From the NCBI RefSeq assembly GCF_031348265.1, contig NZ_CP133771.1:6200001-6264000 (forward strand): a stretch of DNA of 64,000 bases, read 5' to 3'. This document shows positions 1 through 7,533 of the stretch, piece after piece. The stretch is from Streptomyces collinus (GTDB lineage Bacteria; Actinomycetota; Actinomycetes; Streptomycetales; Streptomycetaceae). The translations under genes and the position numbers were made by a program. Numbering within the stretch: position 1 is the first letter of the stretch; each line of letters opens with the position of its first letter. The notes under the pieces were generated by a model. It searched no databases. It saw only the letters and a list, made by a program, of their open reading frames with translations, and had not been told where the DNA came from.

Positions 1-103
1 GAAGATGCGGAACTCTCCCGATGTGGCGGCCCCGCCTGGGAGACGAGAGTGAGGTCATCGCGGAGAAACGCTCCGTGACCGGCCTCTCCTCGAAGGACAC
101 ACC

Positions 104-289
104 ATGCACGAGTACGAGCTCCAGCAGCTGCGCACGTCCGACCTCATCCGCCGGGCCGACCACGAGCGTCTGGTCCGCGAGGCGGCCCGGGCCCGCCGCG
201 CCGCCCGCCACCAGGCGGACACGGACACCGCGGAGCACGAGAGCCATAGCCGCCGCTTCCGGCGGCCACGGTCCGCCCGGACCGCGTGA
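104..289 (+). CDS. Small basic hypothetical protein (61 aa)
   Basis: Short charged protein with no recognised domain. The ATG follows a GAAGGA ribosome binding site at 92-97 with a 6-nt gap, which is good start evidence. The N-terminal half is rich in Arg, Asp and Glu and could form a helix (residues 1-35). The C-terminal tail is Arg/Ser-rich. A perfect 38-bp palindrome just downstream probably ends its transcript, so it looks like a single-gene unit separate from the LuxR gene that follows. Function unknown. Confidence 0.6.
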   Translation: MHEYELQQLRTSDLIRRADHERLVREAARARRAARHQADTDTAEHESHSRRFRRPRSARTA

Positions 290-330
290 ACACCGCGGCG
301 GGACCGGCCCCGGCCGTGGCCGTCCGGCAG

Positions 331-368
331 GCAGCGGCCGTCGTTCCCGCGGGAACGACGGCCGCTGC
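331..368. terminator. Perfect 38-bp palindrome, probable terminator
   Basis: Two 18-nt arms (331-348 and 351-368) pair perfectly around a 2-nt centre. A GC-rich hairpin of this kind, 42 nt after the small gene's stop, is typical of Streptomyces intrinsic terminators, which often lack a U-tract. Its presence argues that the next coding region starts after it. Confidence 0.7.
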
Positions 369-417
369 TGCGGCCGTTGCGCGGAAAACCGGTGCCGCGC
401 TGTCGGACCCGCATGCG

Positions 418-3400
418 ATGCTCGGGGCCGTGGAGACCCGGTCCGTCAGCCCCGTGTTCGTCGGCCGTGCCGAGGAACTGGGCACGCTGCACGACGCGCT
501 CGTCCGCGCCCGCGAAGGCGAGCCGCAGGCGCTGCTCATCGGCGGGGAGGCCGGAGTCGGCAAGACCCGCCTGGTCGAGGAGTTCGCCGCGGCCGCCCGC
601 GGCCACGAGGCGGTGGTCGCCCTGGGCGGCTGCGTGGAGATCGGCGCCGACGGTCTGCCCTTCGCTCCCTTCTCCACCGCGCTGCGCGCCCTGCGCCGCG
701 AACTCCCCGGCGAGCTGGCCGCCGCGGCCGCCGGCCAGGAGGAGGAACTGGCCCGGCTGCTGCCCGAGCTGGGCGAGCCGAGGGCCGGCCGGCACGACGA
801 GGACGGCATGGCCCGCCTCTTCGAGCTCACCGCACGCCTGCTGGAGCGCGTCGCCGCCGAGCACACCGTCGTCCTCGTCCTGGAGGACCTGCACTGGGCC
901 GACGCCTCCACCCGCCATCTGCTCTCCTACCTCTTCCGCACCCTGCGCACCGGCCGCCTCGTCGTCCTCGCGACCTACCGCTCCGACGACATCCACCGCC
1001 GCCACCCGCTCCGGCCCCTCCTCGCCGAACTCGACCGGCTCCGCACCATCCGCCGCGTCGAACTCGCCCGCTTCAACCGCGAGGAGGTGGGACGCCAGAT
1101 CGCCGGGATCCTCGCCCGGGAGCCCGCGCCGGACCGGGTCGACGCGATCTTCGAACGCTCCGACGGCAACGCCTTCTTCGTCGAGGAACTCGCCGTCGCC
1201 GCCCACGAGGGCTGCCGGACCGGCCTGACCGACTCCCTGCGCGACCTGCTGCTCGTCCGCGTCGAAGGGCTGCCCGAGGCGGCCCAGCAGGTCGCCCGGA
1301 TCGTCGCCGAGGGCGGCTCCACCGTCGAGTACCGGCTGCTGTCCGCCGTCGCCCGGCTCGCCGAGGACGACCTCATCGAGGCACTGCGGGCCGCCGTGAA
1401 CGCCGGCATCCTCGCCCCCGCACCCGCCGACGACGGCTACCGCTTCCGCCACTCCCTGGTCCGCGAGGCCGTCAGCGACGACCTGCTCCCCGGCGAACGC
1501 TCCCGCCTCAACCGCCGCTACGCCGAGGCACTGGAGACCGACCCGTCCCTCGTCCCCGCCGACCAGCGGGCGACGCGCCTGGCCAGCTACTGGTACCACG
1601 CCCACGACGCGGCCAAGGCCCTGCCGGCCGTCCTCAAAGCCTCCGTCCAGGCCCGCCGCCGCCACGCCTACGCCGAGCAACTCAGGCTCCTGGAAAGGGC
1701 GATGGAACTGTGGGACGCCGCCCCCGAGGCCGTACGCAAGACCCTGCGCCCCGTGGACTACGCCGAGGTCTACCCTCCCTGCGGCTGCGACCCGGCCACC
1801 ACCGCGCTGCGCTACCTGGACCTGCTGGCCGAGGCGGCCGTCGCCGGACGGCTCTGCGGGGAGCGCGAACGCGCCCTGAAGATCACCAAGCGGGCGCTGC
1901 GCCTGCTCGACGAGGAGAACGACCCTCCGTCACGCTCCGAACCGCGTTCGAGCAGGAGCGACCCCCAGCGTTCCGCCTGGTTCTGGATCCAGCGCGCCCG
2001 GCTGGTGCAGAGCCTCGCCCGCGGCGACGGCTGGCAGGAGATCGCCACCGCTCAGGACCTGGTACGCGGCCTGCCGCCGTCCGAGGTACATGCCGAGGTG
2101 CTCGCCACGGCCGCCCACTGGTCGATGCTCCACGAACCAGGACCCGAGGTCCTGACCGCCGCCGAGCGGGCCGTCGAGTACGCGCGCATGGTGGGCGCCG
2201 AGGACATCGAGGCCAACGCCCGGCTCACGCTCGGCGGGCTCATGGTCGACGCCGGCCAGATCGAGGCCGGGCTGACGCACATGTACGAGGTCAGGGACGA
2301 GGTGGTGGCCCGCAGTCTCGCATCGGTCGCGGGCCGCAGCCATGTGAACCTGCCCTCCGTCCTCGAAGGCGTCGGCCGCTCCGAGGAGTCCGTCGCCATC
2401 CTCCAGGAGGGCCTGCGGCTCACGGGGAGGATGGGCCTGCGGACGGCCGAGGCCTGGATCTGGAGCAACCTGGCGGAATCCCTCATCTCCCTGGGCCGCT
2501 GGACCGAGGCCGCCGAGGCGGCGGTCAGCGCCCAGCGGCGCGGGCAGACGGCAGCGCCGTACGGGTCGGGGGCCAACAGCCTGGCCTTTCTCGCGCTCGC
2601 CCGCGGCGAGGTGCCTGAGGCGGGGCGTCATCTCGCCGAGAGCCGCGCCTCCTACGGCCCGCGCGCGCCCATGCCGCAGCACGACCTCCCGGTCGCCTGC
2701 CTCACCGTCGCCGTCGCCGTCGCCGAGGGCCGCCTTCTCGACGCCCGCGCCGAACTGGCCCGCACCCTGGAGTCCGGCTTCCCGCCCGGCACCCAGCGCT
2801 ACGCCTGGCCGTTGCTGCTCGAAGCGGCCACCGCCGAGGCCGACGCCCGGACGCTGCCCGCCGCACAGGAGGGCCGCGAGGAGGTGCTGGCCGGTATCTC
2901 CGGGGCCGCCAAGCGCCTCACCACGCACGCCCCCGTCTGGCTGGCCCACGAGCGATGGGTCCGCGCCGAACTCCACCGCGCCGCGGACGGGAGCACCCCC
3001 GACACCTGGTCGGAGGTGGTCACCGCCTTCGAACCCCTGGGCCGGCCCTACGACCTCGCCCGCGTCCGGTACCGCCTGGCCGAGTCCCTGCTGACGTGCG
3101 GCGGGGAGGACGAGCGCGAGCGCGCCGCGGAACTGCTCCGCCTCGCCCACGCCGCCGCCCGCCACCTCGGCGCACGGCCGCTCGCCGACGCGGCCACCGC
3201 GCTCGGCCGGCGGGCCCGCCTCCCGCTCGCGCCCGCCGCGCGACCGGGTCCCGCACCCGCCGACCCCGCCGAGGCCCTGGGCCTCACCCATCGGGAACGG
3301 GACGTGCTGCGCCTGGTCGCGGCCGGCCACACCAACCGCCGCATCGCGCAGGAGCTGTTCATCTCGCCGAAGACGGCGAGCGTGCACGTCTCCAACATCC

Positions 3401-3501
3401 TGGGCAAGCTCGGCGTCTCCGGGCGGGGCGAGGCGGCGGCGGTGGCGCACCGGCTGGGGCTGTTCCCGGCCGAGATGCTCATGCCCGGTCCGGCGGGCTG
3501 A
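418..3501 (+). CDS. Large ATP-binding LuxR-family (LAL) transcriptional regulator
   Basis: LAL-type regulator of about 1027 aa. An N-terminal AAA/ATPase module has a Walker A motif (GEAGVGKT, about residues 43-50) and a Walker B-like stretch (VVLVLEDLHWAD, about 151-162). A long helical TPR-like middle follows. The C-terminal LuxR helix-turn-helix spans about 956-1000 (LTHRERDVLRLVAAGHTNR onward). Such proteins are cytoplasmic activators, often of secondary metabolism or carbon-use genes; the target here is unknown. An in-frame GTG at 286 is open, but the extra 44 residues would be encoded through the palindrome at 331-368. ATG 418 or GTG 430 are therefore more likely starts, although neither has a strong ribosome binding site. 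The length is normal for the family. Confidence 0.9.
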   Translation: MLGAVETRSVSPVFVGRAEELGTLHDALVRAREGEPQALLIGGEAGVGKTRLVEEFAAAARGHEAVVALGGCVEIGADGLPFAPFSTALRALRRELPGELAAAAAGQEEELARLLPELGEPRAGRHDEDGMARLFELTARLLERVAAEHTVVLVLEDLHWADASTRHLLSYLFRTLRTGRLVVLATYRSDDIHRRHPLRPLLAELDRLRTIRRVELARFNREEVGRQIAGILAREPAPDRVDAIFERSDGNAFFVEELAVAAHEGCRTGLTDSLRDLLLVRVEGLPEAAQQVARIVAEGGSTVEYRLLSAVARLAEDDLIEALRAAVNAGILAPAPADDGYRFRHSLVREAVSDDLLPGERSRLNRRYAEALETDPSLVPADQRATRLASYWYHAHDAAKALPAVLKASVQARRRHAYAEQLRLLERAMELWDAAPEAVRKTLRPVDYAEVYPPCGCDPATTALRYLDLLAEAAVAGRLCGERERALKITKRALRLLDEENDPPSRSEPRSSRSDPQRSAWFWIQRARLVQSLARGDGWQEIATAQDLVRGLPPSEVHAEVLATAAHWSMLHEPGPEVLTAAERAVEYARMVGAEDIEANARLTLGGLMVDAGQIEAGLTHMYEVRDEVVARSLASVAGRSHVNLPSVLEGVGRSEESVAILQEGLRLTGRMGLRTAEAWIWSNLAESLISLGRWTEAAEAAVSAQRRGQTAAPYGSGANSLAFLALARGEVPEAGRHLAESRASYGPRAPMPQHDLPVACLTVAVAVAEGRLLDARAELARTLESGFPPGTQRYAWPLLLEAATAEADARTLPAAQEGREEVLAGISGAAKRLTTHAPVWLAHERWVRAELHRAADGSTPDTWSEVVTAFEPLGRPYDLARVRYRLAESLLTCGGEDERERAAELLRLAHAAARHLGARPLADAATALGRRARLPLAPAARPGPAPADPAEALGLTHRERDVLRLVAAGHTNRRIAQELFISPKTASVHVSNILGKLGVSGRGEAAAVAHRLGLFPAEMLMPGPAG

Positions 3502-3561
3502 GGCATACGCTGTGAAGGACGTCGCGGATGACGTGAAGCCCGCGGCCCAGGGAGGCACACG

Positions 3562-3744
3562 TTGTTCAACATGTTCGAGGAACTGTTCTCGCCCGGGCGC
3601 AAACACACCCGCGACGAGCAGAACCGCCTGGAACTGACCCGTGAGGACGTCGGGGACGCCGACCCCGGACGCGGACCGATAGACCTCGCGTCCGGAAAGG
3701 TCGTCGTACGCCCGGCCGGCGAGGAGCCCGAGAGCCGCAGCTAG
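3562..3744 (+). CDS. DUF6191 family small protein
   Basis: 60-aa acidic cytoplasmic protein beginning MFNMFEELFSPGRKH and carrying DPGRGPIDLASGKVVVR, the pattern of the streptomycete DUF6191 family as I know it. Function is unknown. The TTG start at 3562 has a strong AGGGAGG ribosome binding site at 3549-3555 with a 6-nt gap. An ATG nine bases on is the alternative. It lies 60 bp after the LuxR gene and could be read from the same transcript. Confidence 0.75.
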   Translation: MFNMFEELFSPGRKHTRDEQNRLELTREDVGDADPGRGPIDLASGKVVVRPAGEEPESRS

Positions 3745-3765
3745 GGCCCTGGGCCTCGGGAGCCG

Positions 3766-4938
3766 CTACGTCACCCGCAGCTCCAGGATCCGGTCGTCCC
3801 CGTCCTTCGCGCTGCCCCGGCCGTCCGTGTTGCTGGTGACCAGCCACAGCCGGTCGCCGCCCGCCGGCACCACCGTGCGCAGCCGGCCGTACTCGCCCTC
3901 CAGGAAGGCCTGCGGCTCGGCCGAGGCCTCGGTGCCGTTCAGCGGGATGCGCCACAGCCGCTTGCCGCGCAGGCCCGCCATCCAGACCGACCCCTCGGCG
4001 TAGGCGATGCCGCTGGGGGAGGCCTCGGCCGTGGTCCACTGGTCGACCGGGTTGTGGAACTCCCCGTCGTCGGACCGGCCCTCGGCCTCCGGCCAGCCGT
4101 AGTTGTCGCCCGGCTTGATCGCGTTGAGCTCGTCCCAGGTGTCCTGGCCGAACTCCGAGGCGAACAGCCGCTGCTTGCCGTCCCAGGCCAGGCCCTGCAC
4201 ATTGCGGTGGCCGTAGGAATACACCGGCGAGTCCGGGAACGGGTTGCCCGGCGCCGGCTCGCCCTCCGGGGTCAGGCGGAGGATCTTGCCGCCCACGGAG
4301 TCCTTGTCCTGGGACAGGCCGGTGTCGCCGCTCTCGCCCGTGCCCACGTACAGCATCTTGTCCGGGCCGAACTCGATGCGGCCGCCGTTGTGGATGAAGC
4401 CCTTGGGTATGCCCCTGAAGACCGTGTCGGGCGCGCCGAGCTGCTCGCCGGAGGGCTTCTGCCCGTCGTAGATCATGCGGACGATGCGGTTGTCGGAGGC
4501 CGAGGTGAAGTACGCGTAGACCATGCGGTCCGAGGCGTAGTCCGGGGACAGGGCGATCCCGAGGAGGCCGCCCTCGCCCGCCGCGGAGACCCCCGGCACC
4601 TCGCCCAGTTCGGTCTTCTTGCCGGTCTTCTCGTCGACCCGGACGATCGTCCCCTCGTCACGGGAGGACACCAGCAGGCCGCCGCCCGGCAGGGGAGCGA
4701 GGCCCCAGGGGGACTCCAGCCCCTCGGCGACGGTACGCACGACCTTCACCGAGCCCTTGGCGGGAGGTGCCTCCTCGGCGGCCTGACGCGGCGGCGCGGA
4801 CGACCCCGGTGCGCTACGGCTCGGGGAGGCGCCCTCGTCGTTGCCCGACGGCCCTCCGCCGTCGGACGAACAACCGGCCGTCAGCAGGAGCGCGGCGGCG
4901 GCCAACACGGTCGGCACGGCTCGACGTTGCACGATCAT
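3766..4938 (-). CDS. PQQ-dependent sugar dehydrogenase-like lipoprotein
   Basis: About 390-aa exported beta-propeller of the glucose/sorbosone dehydrogenase (GSDH) family, which oxidises aldose sugars with pyrroloquinoline quinone; the exact substrate is unknown. The N-terminus is a lipoprotein signal (MIVQRRAVPTVLAAAALLL then LTAGC lipobox, Cys about 23), followed by a Ser/Gly/Pro-rich linker and a propeller. Motifs include LESPWGLAPLPGG, FIHNGGRIEFGPDKMLYVGTG and YSYGHRNVQGLAWD, typical of the family. ATG 4938 is chosen because a GAAGGGA site lies just upstream; an ATG 39 nt further out (4977) lacks one. It is convergent with the DUF6191 gene, 21 bp away. Confidence 0.88.
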   Translation of the reverse strand: MIVQRRAVPTVLAAAALLLTAGCSSDGGGPSGNDEGASPSRSAPGSSAPPRQAAEEAPPAKGSVKVVRTVAEGLESPWGLAPLPGGGLLVSSRDEGTIVRVDEKTGKKTELGEVPGVSAAGEGGLLGIALSPDYASDRMVYAYFTSASDNRIVRMIYDGQKPSGEQLGAPDTVFRGIPKGFIHNGGRIEFGPDKMLYVGTGESGDTGLSQDKDSVGGKILRLTPEGEPAPGNPFPDSPVYSYGHRNVQGLAWDGKQRLFASEFGQDTWDELNAIKPGDNYGWPEAEGRSDDGEFHNPVDQWTTAEASPSGIAYAEGSVWMAGLRGKRLWRIPLNGTEASAEPQAFLEGEYGRLRTVVPAGGDRLWLVTSNTDGRGSAKDGDDRILELRVT

Positions 4939-5064
4939 GGTCCCTTCGACGGGGCGGGTCCTCTCCCTGTCATACACCGCTCGCGGCTCCCAGGTTCCCG
5001 ATCACGGAACGCCGAACCGGGAAGACGGGGTTTGCCCGAAACGCACCCGGGACGGAACCCGGCC

Positions 5065-6063
5065 TCAGTCCCACGACCCCTGGGCGGGGGGCAGCCGCGC
5101 TATCTCCTTCAGATCGTCGAGGCTCAGGCGCAGCGCCGCCGCGGCCGTGTTCTCCGTGACCCAGCGCTCCTGCTTCGTGCCCGGGACCGGGACCACGTGC
5201 GGGCCCTGGGCCAGCACCCACGCGAGGGCGACCTGGGCGGGCGTGACGTCGGTGCCGTGCCGACGGGCCACACGGCGCAGCCCCGCGACGACCGGCTGGT
5301 TCGCGGCCATCATCTCGGCCGTGAAGCGGGGGTGCCGGGCGCGCGGGTCGTCCGCCTCGAAGCCCGCGCCGGGCCGCAGCCGGCCGGTCAGGAAGCCGTT
5401 GCCCAGCGGCATCGCGGCGAGGAAACCGACCCCCCGTGTCCGGCACCAGGGCAGCAGGGTCTCCAGCGCCTCCGGCGACCACACCGACAGCTCCGCCTGC
5501 ACCGCGCTGACCGGGAAGACCTGCTGCACCCGCTCCAGTTGCCGGATCGTCCCGTCGTGCAGCCGGGCCCCGGTCCGGCGGCCGGCCCGCGCCCCCACCG
5601 CGCACAGGCCCAACGCCCGTACCTTCCCGGCCTGGACGAGCTCCGCCATCGCGCCCCAGGTCTCCTCGACCGGCACTTCGGGGTCGGCCCGGTGCAGCTG
5701 GTAGAGGTCGATGACGTCCGTCTGAAGCCGCCGCAGCGACGCGTCGCAGGCCCGCTTCACGTACCCGGGGCGGCCGTTGGCGACGATGTGCTGGTCGCCC
5801 ACGAGCAGCCCGACCTTCGTCGACACGAACGCGTCGGACCGCCGCTCCTTCAACGCCCGCCCCACCAGCAGCTCGTTGGTGAAGGGGCCGTACATGTCGG
5901 CCGTGTCCAGCAGGGACGCGCCCAGGTCGAGCGCCCGGTGCACCGCCCTGAGCGACTCGTCGCCGCGCCGCCTCGACGTGCTGTAGGCCCAGCTCATCGG
6001 CATGCACCCGAGTCCGACGGCCCCCACCGCGAGCGCCGCCGCGCCGATCGTCCTGCGCTCCAC
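5065..6063 (-). CDS. Aldo/keto reductase
   Basis: About 332-aa NADP-dependent (beta/alpha)8 oxidoreductase. The catalytic tetrad can be read: Asp and Tyr in LLDTADMYG, Lys in VSTKVG, and His in DVIDLYQLHRADP. The C-terminal NADPH-binding part has VVPVPGTKQERWVTENTAA. Substrate cannot be told. GTG 6063 is preferred because a GGGAGGG site lies about 10 nt upstream; an in-frame ATG at 6117 would add 18 residues without family support. Divergent from the 2-hydroxyacid dehydrogenase, with 77 bp between the starts. Confidence 0.9.
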   Translation of the reverse strand: MERRTIGAAALAVGAVGLGCMPMSWAYSTSRRRGDESLRAVHRALDLGASLLDTADMYGPFTNELLVGRALKERRSDAFVSTKVGLLVGDQHIVANGRPGYVKRACDASLRRLQTDVIDLYQLHRADPEVPVEETWGAMAELVQAGKVRALGLCAVGARAGRRTGARLHDGTIRQLERVQQVFPVSAVQAELSVWSPEALETLLPWCRTRGVGFLAAMPLGNGFLTGRLRPGAGFEADDPRARHPRFTAEMMAANQPVVAGLRRVARRHGTDVTPAQVALAWVLAQGPHVVPVPGTKQERWVTENTAAAALRLSLDDLKEIARLPPAQGSWD

Positions 6064-6140
6064 CTGGTCGTGACCCTCCCTGTTCGAGCCACCCCAACCT
6101 AACCTCTGCCGTCGCACGCTCCTGACATAGCCTCCAGAGC

Positions 6141-7091
6141 ATGACTGCTGACGTGTGGCTGCCCATCCCGCCGGACGAGATCGACGGACTCCCCGAGGGC
6201 CCGGAGTACCGCTTCTGGAACGGCGGTGAGGACTTCCCCGCGGACCCGGCCGACTGTGCCTTCTACGTCGTCCCCTACATGAAGCCCAGCCCGCTGTGCG
6301 TACGTCCCATGGGACGGATGAGCAACGTCCGGGTCGTACAGACCCTCTCCGCCGGGATCGACCACGTGGAGCCGGGGCTCGGGCACCTGCCCGCGGGCGT
6401 GCGGCTGTGCAATGCGCGCGGGGTGCACGAGGCCAGCACCGGCGAGCTCACCCTCGCGCTGATCCTGGCCTCGCTGCGCGGGATCCCCGACTTCGTGCGC
6501 GCGCAGGACCGGGGGGAGTGGCTCGGTGGGTTCCGGCCCGCGCTCGCCGACAAGAACGTCCTCATCGTGGGATACGGCTCGATCGGCGAGGCCATCGAGG
6601 ACCGGCTCGTTCCGTTCGAGGTGGCGCGGGTGGCGCGCGTCGCGCGCTCCGAGCGCACCACGGCGCGCGGGCCGGTGCATCCGCTCACCGAACTCCCGGC
6701 GCTGCTGCCGGAGGCGGACGTCGTCATCCTGTCCACCCCGCTCAATGAAACCACCCGCGGCCTGGCCGGAGCCGACTTCCTGTCCCGGATGAAGGACGGC
6801 GCGCTCCTCGTCAACGTCGCCCGCGGTCCCGTCGTCGACACCAAGGCCCTGCTCGCCGAGCTGGAGACCGGCCGCATCACCGCAGCCCTCGACGTCACCG
6901 ACCCGGAGCCGCCGGCGCGCGAACACCCCCTGTGGCGTGCGCCGGGGGTGCTCATCAGCCCCCACGTCGGCGGACCCACCTCCGCGTTCCTCCCGCGCGC
7001 CAAGCGGCTCCTGGTGGACCAGTTGAACCGTTATGTGAACCGGGAGCCGCTCCGCAACGTGATCCTTACGACGGGTGCATCAACCGACTGA
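6141..7091 (+). CDS. D-isomer-specific 2-hydroxyacid dehydrogenase
   Basis: 316-aa NAD(P)-dependent enzyme that reduces 2-keto acids to D-2-hydroxyacids or the reverse. The Rossmann motif VGYGSIGEAIE lies at about residues 138-148. Catalytic residues sit in VNVARGPVVDT (Arg), DVTDPEPPAREHPLW (Glu) and LISPHVGG (His). It is shorter than SerA and lacks an ACT domain, so it is not a phosphoglycerate dehydrogenase. The ribosome binding site before ATG 6141 is weak. A hairpin ends the unit at 7102-7139. Confidence 0.88.
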   Translation: MTADVWLPIPPDEIDGLPEGPEYRFWNGGEDFPADPADCAFYVVPYMKPSPLCVRPMGRMSNVRVVQTLSAGIDHVEPGLGHLPAGVRLCNARGVHEASTGELTLALILASLRGIPDFVRAQDRGEWLGGFRPALADKNVLIVGYGSIGEAIEDRLVPFEVARVARVARSERTTARGPVHPLTELPALLPEADVVILSTPLNETTRGLAGADFLSRMKDGALLVNVARGPVVDTKALLAELETGRITAALDVTDPEPPAREHPLWRAPGVLISPHVGGPTSAFLPRAKRLLVDQLNRYVNREPLRNVILTTGASTD

Positions 7092-7101
7092 GAGAACCTT
7101 C

Positions 7102-7139
7102 GAGTACCGTCCGCAATCCTTCGGGTGCGGTGGGTACTC
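7102..7139 (+). terminator. Hairpin after the hydroxyacid dehydrogenase
   Basis: Stem GAGTACC/GGTACTC (7102-7108 with 7133-7139) continued by CCGCA/TGCGG (7111-7115 with 7126-7130) across a 2x2 internal loop. It starts 10 nt after the stop codon. No U-tract. Confidence 0.6.
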
Positions 7140-7281
7140 ATCTATCTATTGATCGTCACGGAGCGTAGAGAACCTATGTCCCTGAGTGACGAGACTGGTG
7201 TATCGTCCCGACAGGGGCAGCGCCGGGGACCGTTCCGGCGCAGGGGATGGACACTTCGGACTGTGAGGGGGGCGACAGGCG
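7140..7281. other. Intergenic stretch upstream of the GGDEF locus
   Basis: No convincing gene. An ATG at 7176 (reading MSLSDETGVSS) opens a frame that runs to 7472, but that frame has poor third-position GC compared with the His-rich frame beginning at 7282. A TATTGATC-like AT-rich patch near 7146 is the most promoter-like part. Confidence 0.3.
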
Positions 7282-7533
7282 ATGCACGGCCTATGGACGA
7301 GCGATCCGACGGGACGGGGCTGCCGGCGGCGACCCTGGCGGACGGCCGCGGGCAGCCGCGGACGGCACGCCGATCACGTCGGCCACCACACCCGCTACGG
7401 CAAACGCCACAGCGGGCACCACAGCGAACACAGCCATCACCACCGCAGGCCCGGCAGCCGCAGGAGGCATGACCAGCCGGCCCGCCGGGACCCGCGGGGC
7501 CCGGGAGCGCGGCGGATGGGGAGGGCCCGGTGA
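7282..7533 (+). CDS. Possible His/Arg-rich small protein coupled to the GGDEF gene
   Basis: 83-aa reading frame rich in His and Arg, with a cluster HHTRYGKRHSGHHSEHSHHH in the middle. I do not recognise a family. Two things favour it being real. By eye, its third codon positions are mostly G or C, while the same DNA in the next frame is much lower. Its TGA (7531-7533) overlaps the GTG (7530) of the GGDEF protein, as in translational coupling. A GAGGGGGG tract lies about 10 nt before the ATG. It could bind metal, or it could be chance. Confidence 0.35.
   Translation: MHGLWTSDPTGRGCRRRPWRTAAGSRGRHADHVGHHTRYGKRHSGHHSEHSHHHRRPGSRRRHDQPARRDPRGPGARRMGRAR

Noticed and set aside
21..2618. 865-codon Arg/Gly/Pro-rich frame overlapping the LuxR gene
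   Set aside because: It is a shadow of the LuxR reading frame. The LuxR frame has clear Walker and helix-turn-helix motifs; this one has only low-complexity Arg/Pro/Gly sequence.
1930..3606. 558-codon minus-strand frame across the LuxR gene
   Set aside because: Antisense shadow caused by high GC. No domain or ribosome binding site.
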